Assembly (NCBI GenBank): GCA_963776935.1
Contig: CAVZOP010000008.1
Coordinates: 62,001-126,000 of the forward strand
DNA: 64,000 nt
DNA from: JALOLG01 sp963776935
GTDB lineage: Bacteria > Actinomycetota > Acidimicrobiia > Acidimicrobiales > Ilumatobacteraceae
Direction: 5' to 3'
Shown: piece by piece, positions 26,222 through 35,641 of the stretch
Numbering within the stretch: the first letter of the stretch is position 1
How the letters are laid out: every line of letters starts with the position of its first letter
Program-made: the position numbers and the translations under genes
The notes under the pieces: generated by a model
What the model saw: only the letters and a program-made list of their open reading frames with translations
Databases searched by the model: none
Told to the model about the DNA's origin: nothing

Positions 26222-26896
26222 GTGCGTGTGCTGGTGGTCGAGGACGAAGAGCGGTTGGCGAACGCCATTGCTCGCGGCCTCACCGCCGAGGGTTTCGACG
26301 TCGACGTCGCCGGCGACGGGCCGACCGGCCTGTGGCGGGCGCGCGAGCAGGCCTACGCGACGATCGTGCTCGACCTCTTGCTGCCCGGCATGAACGGGTT
26401 CGAGGTGTGCCGCACGTTGCGGGCCGAGGACAACTGGACCCCGATCCTCGTGCTCACCGCCAAGATCGGCGAGTACGACGAGGCCGAGGCGCTCGACACG
26501 GGGGCCGACGACTTCTTGTCGAAGCCGTTCTCGTTCGTCGTCCTGACGGCCCGGGTTCGAGCCCTGTCGAGACGACGGCTGCACGAGGGCCGGCCGGTGC
26601 TCGAGTGTGGCTCGCTGCGACTCGATCTCGGGCGGCGACGCTGCGAGCGCGGTGGAACGGAGATCAAGCTCTCCCCGCGCGAGTTCTCACTCCTCGAGTC
26701 GCTGCTGCGCCGCGACGGGATGGTCGCCGAGAAGCAGGCGTTGATGTCCGATGTGTGGGGACCCGACTACGTCGGCGACCGCAACATCGTCGAGGTGTAC
26801 GTGCGCTCGCTGCGCAAGAAGATCGACCTGCCGTACGCCACCGAATCGCTCCAGACGGTGCGAGGGGCCGGCTATCGGATGGTGGCGGATGCGTGA
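26222..26896 (+). CDS. OmpR/PhoB-family response regulator
   Basis: A 224-residue regulator. The receiver domain begins RVLVVEDEERLANAIARGL, with phosphoacceptor Asp in IVLDLLLPGMNGFEVCR, LVLTAKIGEYDEAEALDTGADDFLSKPFS supplying the switch Thr and Lys. The winged helix reads IKLSPREFSLLESLLRRDGMVAEKQALMSDVWGPDYVGDRNIVEVYVRSLRKKID. I use GTG 26222, as its product starts exactly at the receiver. ATG 26177 in the same frame is an alternative but would lie within the palindromic operator. It is coupled to the kinase by an 8-base overlap. Confidence 0.95.
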   Translation: MRVLVVEDEERLANAIARGLTAEGFDVDVAGDGPTGLWRAREQAYATIVLDLLLPGMNGFEVCRTLRAEDNWTPILVLTAKIGEYDEAEALDTGADDFLSKPFSFVVLTARVRALSRRRLHEGRPVLECGSLRLDLGRRRCERGGTEIKLSPREFSLLESLLRRDGMVAEKQALMSDVWGPDYVGDRNIVEVYVRSLRKKIDLPYATESLQTVRGAGYRMVADA

Positions 26897-28259
26897 CCGT
26901 CTGCGCCGCGTGACGGGATCGGTGCGCGTGCGCGTCGCCTTGGTGGCGATGCTGCTCGTCGGCGGCGTCCTCGTCGTCTCCGGGATCGTGCTGACGCGGA
27001 CGGTCAAGCACCGGCTCGAGGAGGAGAACCGCGAGCGCGCCGATCAGACCGTCGCCTACGCCGCCGATCGGCTCGAGGCCGGTGTGGCTGTCGATTCGGT
27101 GTTCGCGTCGAGTGCCGCGCCGGGCGACGTGTTCATGGTGCTGCGGCTGGCCGACGGCACGGTGATCGCCAGCCAGCAACCCGTACCGTTCACGATCCCG
27201 ATCGACGCCACCGAGGCGGCCGTGACCGGCTCGGCCGGGATGTCGTTCGACTCAGCGATGGCCGTGCCCCCGCCGGGCGCCCAGATCGTCACCCGCGTCG
27301 TCGACCTCCCCGGGGGCGAATCGGTGCTGGTCGGGGTCTCGCCGCTCGACGACGTCAGGGAGAGTGTGGCCACCCTCGTGAACGCGCTGTGGTGGGGCTC
27401 CCCGGTGCTCGTGTTGTTGGTCGGGCTCATCGCCTGGCTGCTCGTCGGACGTGCCCTGCGCCCGGTCGAGCAGCTGCGCGCCACCGTCGAGACGATTTCG
27501 CGCTCGACGCTCGAACAACGCGTCGACGTCCCACCATCCCATGACGAGGTCGCCCGGCTGGCGACGACCATGAACACGATGCTCGAGCGGTTGCAGCGTT
27601 CGCGGGACCACGAGCGGCGCTTCGTGTCGGACGCCTCGCACGAACTGCGCAGCCCGCTGGCGAGCATCCGGGCTCAGCTCGAGGTCGGCGGCGATACCGG
27701 TGCGATCGACGGTGGTGAGATCCGGACCGGTGTGCTGGCCGACACGATCCGGCTCGAGCGCATCGTCGGCGATTTGATGGAGCTGGCGAGGAGCGACGAG
27801 ACGACGGCGCCGCCCAACGGATCGGTCGCCCTCGACGTCGTCGTCGCCGACGAGATCACCGCGCGGCAACGTTCCTCGCCGATTCAGATCACGGCCGCCG
27901 GCATCGACGACACCGTCGTGCGCGGCCGCCCCGACGCCCTCGGCCGAGTCGTCCGCAACCTGCTCGACAACGCCGTGCGCCACGCCGACGGCGAGGTCCA
28001 CGTCGGTCTCCACCACGCCAACGGGTGGGCCGAGCTGACCGTCGACGACGACGGCCCCGGCGTCCCGGTCGACGCCCAGCAACGGATCTTCGACCGCTTC
28101 GCCCGCCTCGACGAGTCCCGCGACCGTACGACCGGCGGCGTCGGTCTCGGCCTCGCCGTCGTCCGCGCCGTGGTCGAGCACCATGGCGGCACCGTCGGCT
28201 GCGCCCCCTCCCCCCTCGGTGGCGCGAGGTTCCTGGTCCGCCTCCCCGTCACCGCCTGA
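26889..28259 (+). CDS. HAMP-domain sensor histidine kinase
   Basis: A 456-residue membrane kinase. TM1 is VALVAMLLVGGVLVVSGIVL, a sensor loop of about 120 residues follows, and TM2 is SPVLVLLVGLIAWLLVGRALRPVEQLR running into a HAMP domain. The H-box is RRFVSDASHELRSPLASI (His near residue 250), the N-box NLLDNAVRHADG, then DDDGPGVPVDAQQRIFDRFARLDESRDRTTGGVGLGLAVVRAVVEHHGG. It pairs with the OmpR-type regulator. Its divergent target is probably the adjacent lipoprotein/MacB operon. A family-A hairpin follows the stop. Confidence 0.95.
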   Translation: MRDRLRRVTGSVRVRVALVAMLLVGGVLVVSGIVLTRTVKHRLEEENRERADQTVAYAADRLEAGVAVDSVFASSAAPGDVFMVLRLADGTVIASQQPVPFTIPIDATEAAVTGSAGMSFDSAMAVPPPGAQIVTRVVDLPGGESVLVGVSPLDDVRESVATLVNALWWGSPVLVLLVGLIAWLLVGRALRPVEQLRATVETISRSTLEQRVDVPPSHDEVARLATTMNTMLERLQRSRDHERRFVSDASHELRSPLASIRAQLEVGGDTGAIDGGEIRTGVLADTIRLERIVGDLMELARSDETTAPPNGSVALDVVVADEITARQRSSPIQITAAGIDDTVVRGRPDALGRVVRNLLDNAVRHADGEVHVGLHHANGWAELTVDDDGPGVPVDAQQRIFDRFARLDESRDRTTGGVGLGLAVVRAVVEHHGGTVGCAPSPLGGARFLVRLPVTA

Positions 28260-28264
28260 AACCA

Positions 28265-28319
28265 CCCGTTCTGTCTGCTTCAGATTGCCCGTGTGCTCAT
28301 CTGAGGCAGACAGAACGGG
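28265..28319. terminator. Bidirectional terminator-like hairpin, family A
   Basis: Arms 28265-28285 and 28299-28319 (21 bases, one mismatch) flank a 13-base loop and are followed by ATTTTC. It sits between the convergent ends of the kinase gene and the FtsX-type permease gene. It shares its stem sequence with 22389-22443, although the flanking genes are unrelated. Confidence 0.78.
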
Positions 28320-28323
28320 ATTT

Positions 28324-30864
28324 TCAGGTGGGGGTGGCGAGGGCATCGATGATGTCGAGCTTGGCGGCGCGGCGGGCGGGACGGAGGGCGGCGACGACAC
28401 CCGCGATCGCCCCGACCACGGCGATGATCACGACCTGGCTCACCGGCACCGCGAACTCGATCGGGAACGAGCCAGCGCCTCGTGCGGTCACGAGGCCCCA
28501 GCCGAGGAACAGCCCGAGGGCGATCCCACCCACGGTGCCGAACACGGCGATCATCACCGACTCCCAGCGGATCATCGAGCGGACCTGCGCCCGATCGGCG
28601 CCGACCGCACGGAGCAACCCCAGCTCGCGCACCCGCTCGTAGATCGACAGCGACAACGTGTTGGCGATGCCCATGAGTGCGATCACGATCGCCAGCATCA
28701 GCATCACGTAGACGAGTCCGAGGATCTGGTTGATGTTGGCGGTCGCGTCGGCGACGAACTCCTCGGTCGTCATCACGTCGGGTGGGGCGAACTCGACCGT
28801 CGCCGTCTCGACCGCCGAACGGGCGGCCTCGATGTCGACGCCGTCGGCGGCGCCGATCACGACGATCGTGTCGATCGACTGCACCGCGTGGCGTTCCCAC
28901 GTCGGTCGCGGCACGACCAGGTCCTGGATCGTCGTCGACGGCTCGTAGACCGCCGCGACCTCGAGTTGTTCCGTTGATCCGTCGGTGAACCGCACGTCGA
29001 GGGCGGTGCCCACCGTCCATCCGTAGTCGTCGGCGATCGGCTCGGACACCGCGACCTGTCCGTCGGTGAGCTCGGCGACCGTCGACCCGTCGACCACATC
29101 GGGCACCACCAGCCCCCTGCTGGCGACCGGGTCGAGCACCGTCACCTGGCGGGTCCGGTCGTCGATCGACACCGGTCCGGTGCCGATACCGACGGCGTGG
29201 TCGACCTCGGGGATGGCGTTGACGGCGTCGACGATCCCGGGGCTCAAGCCGCCACCACCGAACTGGCTGGCGGCGATCATCAGGTCACCGTCGATCACGG
29301 CGCTGACGTTGTCGTCGACGGACGACTTGAGCGACCCGGCGAACGCCGTGAACACGGTCACGACGCCGATGCCGATCATCAACGCCGACGCCGTCGCCGC
29401 CGTGCGCCGGGGGGAGCGCATGGCGTTGCGACGGGCCAGGACACCCGGAATGCGGCGCAACCGGGCGATCGGCGCGCCGATCACCGACCCCGCCGGCCGG
29501 GCCGCGACCGGGCCGATGGCCACGACGCCGGCAGCCGTGAGCAGCGCGCCGAGACCGGCGCGGCCGAGGGCGCCGCTCGACGCGCCGGTAACGACCGCGA
29601 CCACTCCGCCGGCGAGCATCAACGTGCCGGCGACGATGCGCCACCGCGATGACGCCGAGCGGTCCACCGCGACGTCGCGCAGGGCGGCGAGCGGGGCGAC
29701 CCGTGAGGCGCGCACCGCGGGTACGAGCGATGCGAGCAGCGTGATCAGGATGCCAACGAGCGGAGCGATGACGAGCGTCGTCGTGCTGACCGTCAGACCA
29801 CCGGCCGGCAGCGCGAACCCGAACGCGTCGAACAGCGCCTTCAGGCCCTGGGCCAGCGCGAAGCCGAGGCCGAGGCCCGCGGCCGAGGCGACGACGCCGA
29901 CCACGATCGACTCCCCGGCGAGCGACCAGAACACCTGACGGCGATCGGCCCCGATCGCCCGCAGCAGGGCCGATGACCGCTGCCGTTGGGCAGCGATGAT
30001 CGAGAACGTGTTGTTGATGCTGAACGTGGCGACGAGCAGGGCCACCGCCGCGAACACGGTCAGGAAGATGCGCAGGAAGCCGACGAAGTCGGCGTTGATC
30101 TCGTCGTTGGCCTCGTCGACGAGATCGTCGCCGCTGATCACCTCGACGCCGTCCGGCATCACGTCGGCGATCCGCGACACGACCGCCTCCTGGCTCACAC
30201 CGTCGTCGGCCTTGACGAGCAGCGCCGTCACTCCACCCGGTTGACCCGTCACGTGTTCCTCGGCGCCGGCCAGGGAGAACGCGGTGAACGTCGTCGGTCC
30301 GAGACCGTCTTCGCCGCCGAACGTCGCGATCCCGACGATCTCGACGTCGACCGGTTCGGGCGTGGCGACGATCGTGCGGTCGCCGATCGCCAGGTCACCG
30401 TCGTCGGCGGCGCCCTTGTTGATGACGACCTCGTCACTCGCCACCGGTGCCCGCCCCTCGACGAGCTCATAGGGGTTGAGGTCTGGATCGTCGATCCAGT
30501 TGCCGGCGAACGTCGGCGGACCCTCGCCACCGAGCTTCTCGCCGTCGGCGCCAGTGAGCTGTCCGAACCCCTCGATCTGCGGCGCCACGACGGCGACACC
30601 GTCGATACTGGCGAGCTCGGTCGCCAGTGAACCGTCGATGAGGTCCTGGGCGAACTCACCCTCGGTCGTGAGCGTGTTGGCGCTGCGCACGACGGCGTCG
30701 GACGAGCCGAGCGCGGACTGGAACAACGAATCGAAGTTGGCCCGCAGGGTGTCGCCGAGCAGCATCGTGCCGGCGAGCAGGGCGACGCCCAGGCACACCG
30801 CGAGCGACGTGCTGAGCAGCCGGCGCATGTGGGCGCGCACCGATGAGATGACGAGACGCAACAT
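28324..30864 (-). CDS. FtsX-family ABC transporter permease (two-module, 846 residues)
   Basis: A long permease with two FtsX modules. It has an N-terminal helix (LLSTSLAVCLGVALLAGTMLLGDTL) and a large outer domain with DLNPYELVEGRAP. Helices follow around FLRIFLTVFAAVALLVATFSINNTFSIIAAQRQRSSALLRAIGADRRQVF. A second helix set begins near RRNAMRSPRRTAATASALMIGIGVVTVF, and the C-terminal FtsX block includes ANTLSLSIYERVRELGLLRAVGADRAQV. Such double-FtsX permeases typically export lipids or antimicrobial peptides, or handle envelope lipoproteins. It follows its ATPase gene with a 3-base gap. Confidence 0.93.
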   Translation of the reverse strand: MLRLVISSVRAHMRRLLSTSLAVCLGVALLAGTMLLGDTLRANFDSLFQSALGSSDAVVRSANTLTTEGEFAQDLIDGSLATELASIDGVAVVAPQIEGFGQLTGADGEKLGGEGPPTFAGNWIDDPDLNPYELVEGRAPVASDEVVINKGAADDGDLAIGDRTIVATPEPVDVEIVGIATFGGEDGLGPTTFTAFSLAGAEEHVTGQPGGVTALLVKADDGVSQEAVVSRIADVMPDGVEVISGDDLVDEANDEINADFVGFLRIFLTVFAAVALLVATFSINNTFSIIAAQRQRSSALLRAIGADRRQVFWSLAGESIVVGVVASAAGLGLGFALAQGLKALFDAFGFALPAGGLTVSTTTLVIAPLVGILITLLASLVPAVRASRVAPLAALRDVAVDRSASSRWRIVAGTLMLAGGVVAVVTGASSGALGRAGLGALLTAAGVVAIGPVAARPAGSVIGAPIARLRRIPGVLARRNAMRSPRRTAATASALMIGIGVVTVFTAFAGSLKSSVDDNVSAVIDGDLMIAASQFGGGGLSPGIVDAVNAIPEVDHAVGIGTGPVSIDDRTRQVTVLDPVASRGLVVPDVVDGSTVAELTDGQVAVSEPIADDYGWTVGTALDVRFTDGSTEQLEVAAVYEPSTTIQDLVVPRPTWERHAVQSIDTIVVIGAADGVDIEAARSAVETATVEFAPPDVMTTEEFVADATANINQILGLVYVMLMLAIVIALMGIANTLSLSIYERVRELGLLRAVGADRAQVRSMIRWESVMIAVFGTVGGIALGLFLGWGLVTARGAGSFPIEFAVPVSQVVIIAVVGAIAGVVAALRPARRAAKLDIIDALATPT

Positions 30865-30867
30865 CGT

Positions 30868-31626
30868 TCAGGATCCGATCGTCTTGAGGGCGTCGAGGAC
30901 GCGCTCGGGCGTTGGCTGTTCCATCGAGCCAACGGCGCGACCGTCGGCGAGGAAGACGACGGCGTCGGCGTACCCGGCGGCCACCGGGTCGTGTGTGACC
31001 ATGACCACGGTCTGGTCCATGTCGCGGACGGCGGCGCGGAGGAACTCGAGCACCTCGGCACCGGTCGTCGAGTCGAGGTTGCCGGTCGGCTCGTCGGCGA
31101 ACACGAGGTCGGGGCGAGTTGCCAGCGCCCGGGCGATGGCGACCCGCTGCTGCTGCCCGCCCGACAACTCGGACGGTCGATGGCGGAGGCGATCTCCGAG
31201 GCCGACGGTGCCGATGACGAGATCGAGCCACTCCGCGTCCACGTCGTGACCGGCCAACGCGAACGGCAGCGTGATGTTCTCCCAGGCGGTGAGCGTCGGC
31301 ATCAGGTTGAACGACTGGAACACGAAGCCGACCCGCTCGCGACGCAATGCCGTCAACTCGCGGTCAGACAGCGTTCCGAGCTCGGTGTCGCCGAGGAACA
31401 CCTGTCCCGACGTCAGCGTGTCGAGTCCGGCGAGACAGTGCATCAGCGTCGACTTGCCCGAGCCGGACGGCCCCATGATCGCGGTGAAGCGCCCGCCTGG
31501 GATCTCGACGCTCAGGTCGTCGAGCGCGCGCACGGCTTGGTCGCCGTTGCCGTACACCTTGGTGGCCGCCGCAGCGCGGGCGACGGTCGTACGCGGTGGG
31601 GCGAGAACGGTGGGGGTCGAAGTCAT
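30868..31626 (-). CDS. ABC transporter ATP-binding protein, LolD/MacB subfamily
   Basis: A 252-residue ATPase: Walker A IMGPSGSGKSTLMHCLAG, Q-loop FVFQSFNLMPTLTAWENI, signature LSGGQQQRVAIARALA, Walker B LVFADEPTGNLDST and H-loop VVMVTHDPVAA. The start is uncertain: ATG 31626 gives a leader of usual length, while the frame stays open to a GTG at 31668. It serves the 846-residue FtsX permease. The two-component pair downstream on the same strand (31717-33576) is encoded upstream in transcription order and probably controls this exporter. Confidence 0.92.
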   Translation of the reverse strand: MTSTPTVLAPPRTTVARAAAATKVYGNGDQAVRALDDLSVEIPGGRFTAIMGPSGSGKSTLMHCLAGLDTLTSGQVFLGDTELGTLSDRELTALRRERVGFVFQSFNLMPTLTAWENITLPFALAGHDVDAEWLDLVIGTVGLGDRLRHRPSELSGGQQQRVAIARALATRPDLVFADEPTGNLDSTTGAEVLEFLRAAVRDMDQTVVMVTHDPVAAGYADAVVFLADGRAVGSMEQPTPERVLDALKTIGS

Positions 31627-31716
31627 GGTCTCATCGTGCGCTTCGAGACGCCCCGCGTCGTCCGTCACGCGACGGCTCTCGGCGCTACGTCGAGCTGCGT
31701 AGGAGGGTCGCGATAG

Positions 31717-32400
31717 TCAGTGCGGCGCGACGAGACCGGACTCGTAGGCGAACACGACGAGCTGGGCGCGATCGCGGGCCCCGAGCTTGATCATCGCTCG
31801 GCTCACGTGCGTTCGCGCCGTCGCCGGGCTGATGATCAGGCGCTCGGCGATCTCGTCGTTGTTGAGGCCGCTCGCGACCAGGGCGACGATCTCGCGCTCG
31901 CGCTCGGTCAACACGCCGAGCGCGGTCGGATCGACCGTGCGATGCTCGGGCGACGCGGCGAACTGCTCGATGAGTCGCCGGGTGACGCTCGGGGCCACGA
32001 GCGAGTCACCGACCGCGGCGTACCTGATCGCGCGCAACAGGTCGACGGGCTCGGCATCCTTCAGGAGGAACCCGGTGGCTCCCGCTCGGATCGCCTCGAA
32101 CACGTACTCGTCGAGGTCGAACGTCGTCAGCACCACCACGTGCACCGACGACAGCGACGGATCGGCGACGATCGTGCGGGTGGCGGCGAGACCATCGACG
32201 TCGGGCATCCGGATGTCCATCAAGACCACGTCGGGAAGCAGTGATCGGGTGAGCTCGATCGCGGCCGTGCCGTTGTCGGCCTCGCCGACGACCTCGATGT
32301 CGTCCTCGGCATCGAGCAGCACCCGCAGACCGGCCCTGAGCAGGACCTGATCGTCGGCGAGCACGACCCGGATCCCAGAAGGCTTCCCAGAACCTGTCAC
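31717..32400 (-). CDS. NarL/FixJ-family response regulator
   Basis: A 227-residue regulator. The receiver is IRVVLADDQVLLRAGLRVLLD, DVVLMDIRMPDVDGLAATR (phosphoacceptor), VVVLTTFDLDEYVFEAIRAGATGFLLKDAEP. The LuxR helix-turn-helix is LTEREREIVALVASGLNNDEIAERLIISPATARTHVSRAMIKLGARDRAQ. The GTG start (32400) overlaps the kinase stop by four bases. These NarL-type pairs commonly regulate the neighbouring ABC exporter in actinobacteria, which fits the ATPase/FtsX genes that follow. Confidence 0.95.
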   Translation of the reverse strand: MTGSGKPSGIRVVLADDQVLLRAGLRVLLDAEDDIEVVGEADNGTAAIELTRSLLPDVVLMDIRMPDVDGLAATRTIVADPSLSSVHVVVLTTFDLDEYVFEAIRAGATGFLLKDAEPVDLLRAIRYAAVGDSLVAPSVTRRLIEQFAASPEHRTVDPTALGVLTEREREIVALVASGLNNDEIAERLIISPATARTHVSRAMIKLGARDRAQLVVFAYESGLVAPH

Positions 32401-33576
32401 GGTGGCGACCCGACCGTGGCGCCCGCCAGTGGCAGGCGGGCGATGACCTTGAACCCGCCGCCGGGCTGTGGACCGGCGACGACCGACCCACCGACGGTGA
32501 TCGCCCGCTCCGACATGCCGGCGATGCCGTGCCCGCCGCCATGCTGGGCGTCGACCGCCGACGCCGCGCCGCGCCCGTCGTCGACGACCTCGACGGTGAG
32601 CTCGTCGGCGACGTGGCGAACGGTGACGGTGGCGGTCGCGTTCGCACCCGCGTGGCGCATCACGTTCGTCAGCGCTTCCTGCACGATGCGGTACGCGGCG
32701 ACGTCGACCGCAGCCGGCACCGTCGACGGCCGCGGGTCGCAAACGAGATTGATGGTGATACCGGCGCCGCGCGGCGTTGTCGATCAGCGCGCTCAGCTGG
32801 TCGAGCCCCGGCGTCGGCGCGAGCGGAGCCTCCTCGTCGTCGCGGAGCACACCGACGGTCATCCGCAACTCGTCGAGCGTCTGCTTGCTGAGCTGCTTGA
32901 TCGCGGCCAGTGCTGGCGCGGCCTGCTCCGGATGACGCTCGAGCACGTGCAAGGCCGCACCCGACTGCATGTGGATCGTGGCGATGCCGTGGGCGATCAC
33001 GTCGTGGAGGTCGCGCGCGATGCGCAGGCGTTCCTCGGCGACACGGCGCCGAGCCTCCTCCTCGCGGGACTCCTCGAGGGAGCGGGCGCGCTGCTCGAGT
33101 TCCGCCAGGTACGCCCGGCGGCTGAAGTGCGCGGTACCGAGGAACACCGCGCCGCCCACCCAACCGGCGAAGGCGAGGAAGTAGACGAAGTTCTGGCCCG
33201 GGTTGTCGCTGATCAGCGCGAATGGCAGGAGCAGGGCGATCGTCCCGACGACCGCCGTCCATGTCCGGCGCCGGTCGCCACGTTGGGCGATCGTGTACAG
33301 CGGAACCAAGGGCGCCAGGTACACGGGACCGCCGGCGAAGTTCGCCACGGTGTATGTGGCGAGCCCGGCGATCACGATGCCGAGCGAGACGTACGGCAGC
33401 CGCCGGTGCAGGAGCAGCGCGGCGCCCACGACGATGATCGTGGCGACACCCCAACCGTTGTACCGCTCGCCTTCTTCCGGCGGGATGTGGTCGGTCACCA
33501 CCAGGCAGAACACGGTGAAGACGAGTGCGACGGCGACGTCGACCGCAATCTGCCACCGCGCCGATCCGGGCTTCAT
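32397..33576 (-). CDS. HisKA_3-type sensor histidine kinase (one frame break)
   Basis: About 392 residues. Four or five membrane helices (residues 8-150) are followed by a coiled stretch (YLAELEQRARSLEESREEEARRR). The HisKA_3 dimerization segment is RLRIARDLHDVIAHGIATIHMQSGAAL, with the phosphoacceptor His in the LHD motif. The ATPase domain is AAYRIVQEALTNVMRHAGANATATVTV, VEVVDDGRG, GHGIAGMSERA. The frame breaks near 32770-32790; removing one G from ATCGACA gives ALITTPRGAGITINLVCDPRPST, which matches the family. It partners the NarL-type regulator. Confidence 0.92.
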
Positions 33577-33686
33577 CGCCCGTTGACGCTACGGCGCAAC
33601 CAGCCGCGCCACATCCGCTCGGCGACGCATCGCGCTCCTACGTCCTGCGACGTACGGGCGTTGCCGCGGTGCGAGACTGCGACGTG

Positions 33687-35039
33687 ATGCAACCCGCCGC
33701 CAACGATCTCACCGCCGCGACCGTCGAGCTGTTGCAGGTGATGATCCGCAACCAGTGCGTCAACGACGGCACGCCAGAGTCCGGCGAGGAGCTCCGCAAT
33801 GCCGACGTCGTGGAACAAGTGGTGTCGGTGCCGGGAGTCGAGATCGAGCGGTACGAACCGACGCCCGGGCGCACGTCGCTCGTCGCCCGGATCCCAGGCA
33901 CCGATCCGGCGGCCCCGTCGTTGTGCCTGATGGGTCATACCGACGTCGTTCCGGTCTCGCCGGACGGTTGGCGCCACGACCCGTTCGGCGGCGAGTTGAT
34001 CGACGGCGAGGTGTGGGGACGCGGCGCCGTCGACATGTTGAACCTGACGTCGTCGATGGCCGTGGTGTTCCGCTCGCTCGCCGAGCGCGGGTTCCGTCCC
34101 CGCGGCGATCTCGTCTACTTCGCGGTCGCCGACGAGGAGGCCGGGAGCGCGCACGGTGCGCGGTGGGTCGCCGACCACCATCCCGAATCGATCCGCACCA
34201 CGTACTTGCTGACCGAGAGCGGCGGCCTCCACACCGGCAGCCCGGAGGCGCCGCAGATCGGCGTCACCATCGCCGAGAAGGGGGTCGCGTGGCGGCGACT
34301 CCGGATCCGCGGCACACCGGGCCATGGCTCGATGCCGTTCCGGATCGACAACGCCTTGATCACTGCCGCCGGCGTCGTGCAACGCCTCGCCGACTACCGC
34401 CCGGCACCGCAGTTCCATGAGCTGTGGCGGGGTCAGGTCGAAGCACTGGGGCTCGACGACGACCTGAAGCAGGCGCTGCTCGACCCCGATCGCATCGACG
34501 CCGCGCTCGACGCGATGCCGTCGGTCGGGATGGCGACCCACCTCCACGCATGCACGCACACCACGTTCTCGCCGAACGTCGTGACCGGTGGGCGGATGAA
34601 GACGAATGTCATCCCCGATGTCATCGAGCTCGACGTCGACGTGCGCACACTGCCGGGTGAGGACGGCGATGACGTCGCCGCCCACCTGCGGGCCGCGCTG
34701 GGCGACGAGTTGGCCGACCGGGTCGAGGTGAGCGTGCTCATCAACGACCAGGCGTCGATCAGCCGCACCGACACGCCGCTGTGGGACGCGCTCCACCGGG
34801 CGATCACCGTTCCGTTCCCCGACGCCCGGCTGAACCCCCAGTTCAGCGTCGGGTTCACCGACGCCAGGGTGTTTCGCGAGCTCGGCACGATCTCCTACGG
34901 CGCCGGCCTGTTCAGCCCGTCGGTCGACCCGGCCGAGTACGGCCGCCGCTTCCACGGCCACGACGAGCGCGTCGACGTCGAGTCCCTGCGCCTCACCACC
35001 GAGCTCTGGGAACGCGTCGTCCTCGATTTGCTCGCCTGA
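33687..35039 (+). CDS. M20 family metallopeptidase
   Basis: A 450-residue zinc amidohydrolase/peptidase. The metal and catalytic positions are visible: LMGHTDVVPV (His, Asp), GRGAVDMLN (bridging Asp), VADEEAGS (catalytic Glu and ligand), LLTESGG and the C-terminal FHGHDERV (His). The dimerization domain is VAWRRLRIRGTPGHGSMPF. The group includes acyl-amino-acid hydrolases, carboxypeptidases and succinyl-diaminopimelate-type enzymes; I cannot assign the substrate. The start at 33687 was chosen because upstream sequence does not match. A family-B hairpin lies five bases after the stop. Confidence 0.93.
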   Translation: MQPAANDLTAATVELLQVMIRNQCVNDGTPESGEELRNADVVEQVVSVPGVEIERYEPTPGRTSLVARIPGTDPAAPSLCLMGHTDVVPVSPDGWRHDPFGGELIDGEVWGRGAVDMLNLTSSMAVVFRSLAERGFRPRGDLVYFAVADEEAGSAHGARWVADHHPESIRTTYLLTESGGLHTGSPEAPQIGVTIAEKGVAWRRLRIRGTPGHGSMPFRIDNALITAAGVVQRLADYRPAPQFHELWRGQVEALGLDDDLKQALLDPDRIDAALDAMPSVGMATHLHACTHTTFSPNVVTGGRMKTNVIPDVIELDVDVRTLPGEDGDDVAAHLRAALGDELADRVEVSVLINDQASISRTDTPLWDALHRAITVPFPDARLNPQFSVGFTDARVFRELGTISYGAGLFSPSVDPAEYGRRFHGHDERVDVESLRLTTELWERVVLDLLA

Positions 35040-35043
35040 CCCG

Positions 35044-35090
35044 ATCTCATGAAGTTTCGGCGTCGTAGGGGCGCCGAAACTTCATGAGAT
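35044..35090. terminator. Perfect terminator-like hairpin, family B
   Basis: ATCTCATGAAGTTTCGGCG (35044-35062) pairs perfectly over 19 bases with 35072-35090 around a 9-base loop. The same stem word TCATGAAGTTTCGGCG, again with a 9-base loop, occurs at 45018-45060 and, with one changed pair, at 52631-52673. Here it separates two genes on the same strand. Confidence 0.78.
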
Positions 35091-35117
35091 GGGCGGTGGA
35101 GGTGGTAGTCCGGGGAG

Positions 35118-35540
35118 ATGGAACTCGACGCAGCACTCGACTTCATCCGCTCCCGGCAGAACGGAGTCCTCACGACGAACAAGCGCGACGGCCGACCGCA
35201 GCTGTCGAACATCACGTACCACCTCGGTGACGACGGCGTCGTGCGGATCTCGGTCACCGACGGGCGCGCCAAGACCAACAACATCCGACGCGACAACCGC
35301 GTGTCGCTGTACGTGTCGCGAGAAGACTTCTGGGCCTACGTCGTCGTCGAGGCCGACGCCGAGCTGTCCCCGGTCTCAGCCGCCGCCGACGACGCAACCG
35401 TCGACGAGCTCGTCGACTACTACCGGGCACTCGCCGGTGAGCATCCCGACTGGGACGACTACCGGCGCGTGATGGTGTCGGACCGCCGCCTCGTCGTGCG
35501 GCTACGTCCCACCGCGGCGTACGGCATGCTCGGCGGCTAG
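35118..35540 (+). CDS. PPOX-class FMN/F420-dependent oxidoreductase-like protein
   Basis: A 140-residue split-barrel protein: LDFIRSRQNGVLTTNKRDGRPQLSNITYHLGDDGVVRISVTDGRAKTNNIRRDNRVSLYV. This is the core of pyridoxamine-phosphate-oxidase-like F420- or FMN-binding proteins (TIGR03618-type). The RAKTNNIRRD segment is the phosphate-binding stretch, and the acidic middle (VEADAELSPVSAAADD) is family-typical. F420 use is likely in actinobacteria but not provable here. It is preceded by a family-B hairpin and followed by the nitrogen block. Confidence 0.88.
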   Translation: MELDAALDFIRSRQNGVLTTNKRDGRPQLSNITYHLGDDGVVRISVTDGRAKTNNIRRDNRVSLYVSREDFWAYVVVEADAELSPVSAAADDATVDELVDYYRALAGEHPDWDDYRRVMVSDRRLVVRLRPTAAYGMLGG

Positions 35541-35553
35541 GTCAGCGCGCGCT

Positions 35554-35592
35554 CGGTCACGTTGTTCGGTCACGTTGTTTCCGCAATGTGAC
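35554..35592. promoter_or_regulatory. Tandem CGGTCACGTTGTT repeat with GlnR-like half-site
   Basis: CGGTCACGTTGTT is repeated head to tail (35554-35566 and 35567-35579), and CAATGTGAC (35584-35592) inverts the GTCACGTTG word with one mismatch. On the minus strand GTCAC (35592-35588), six bases, then GAAAC (35581-35577) match the GTnAC-N6-GAAAC half-box of actinobacterial GlnR sites. It lies 50 bp before the start of the antiporter-GlnD fusion gene. No second adjacent half-box is evident. Confidence 0.6.
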
Positions 35593-35641
35593 GAGCGTGT
35601 GTGTTGGATCGGCGCGCGGCGTCGACCCGTACGATCGGCCG

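Noticed and set aside
31717..33576. Single protein fusing the histidine kinase to the NarL-type regulator
   Set aside because: The apparent fusion arises from the frame break near 32780. The kinase ATPase domain continues in another frame to a stop at 32397 that overlaps a GTG start for the regulator.
33573..34961. Long minus-strand frame opposite the M20 peptidase
   Set aside because: It carries no family motif, whereas the plus-strand frame shows every metal ligand of the M20 family. It is a shadow of GC-rich coding sequence.
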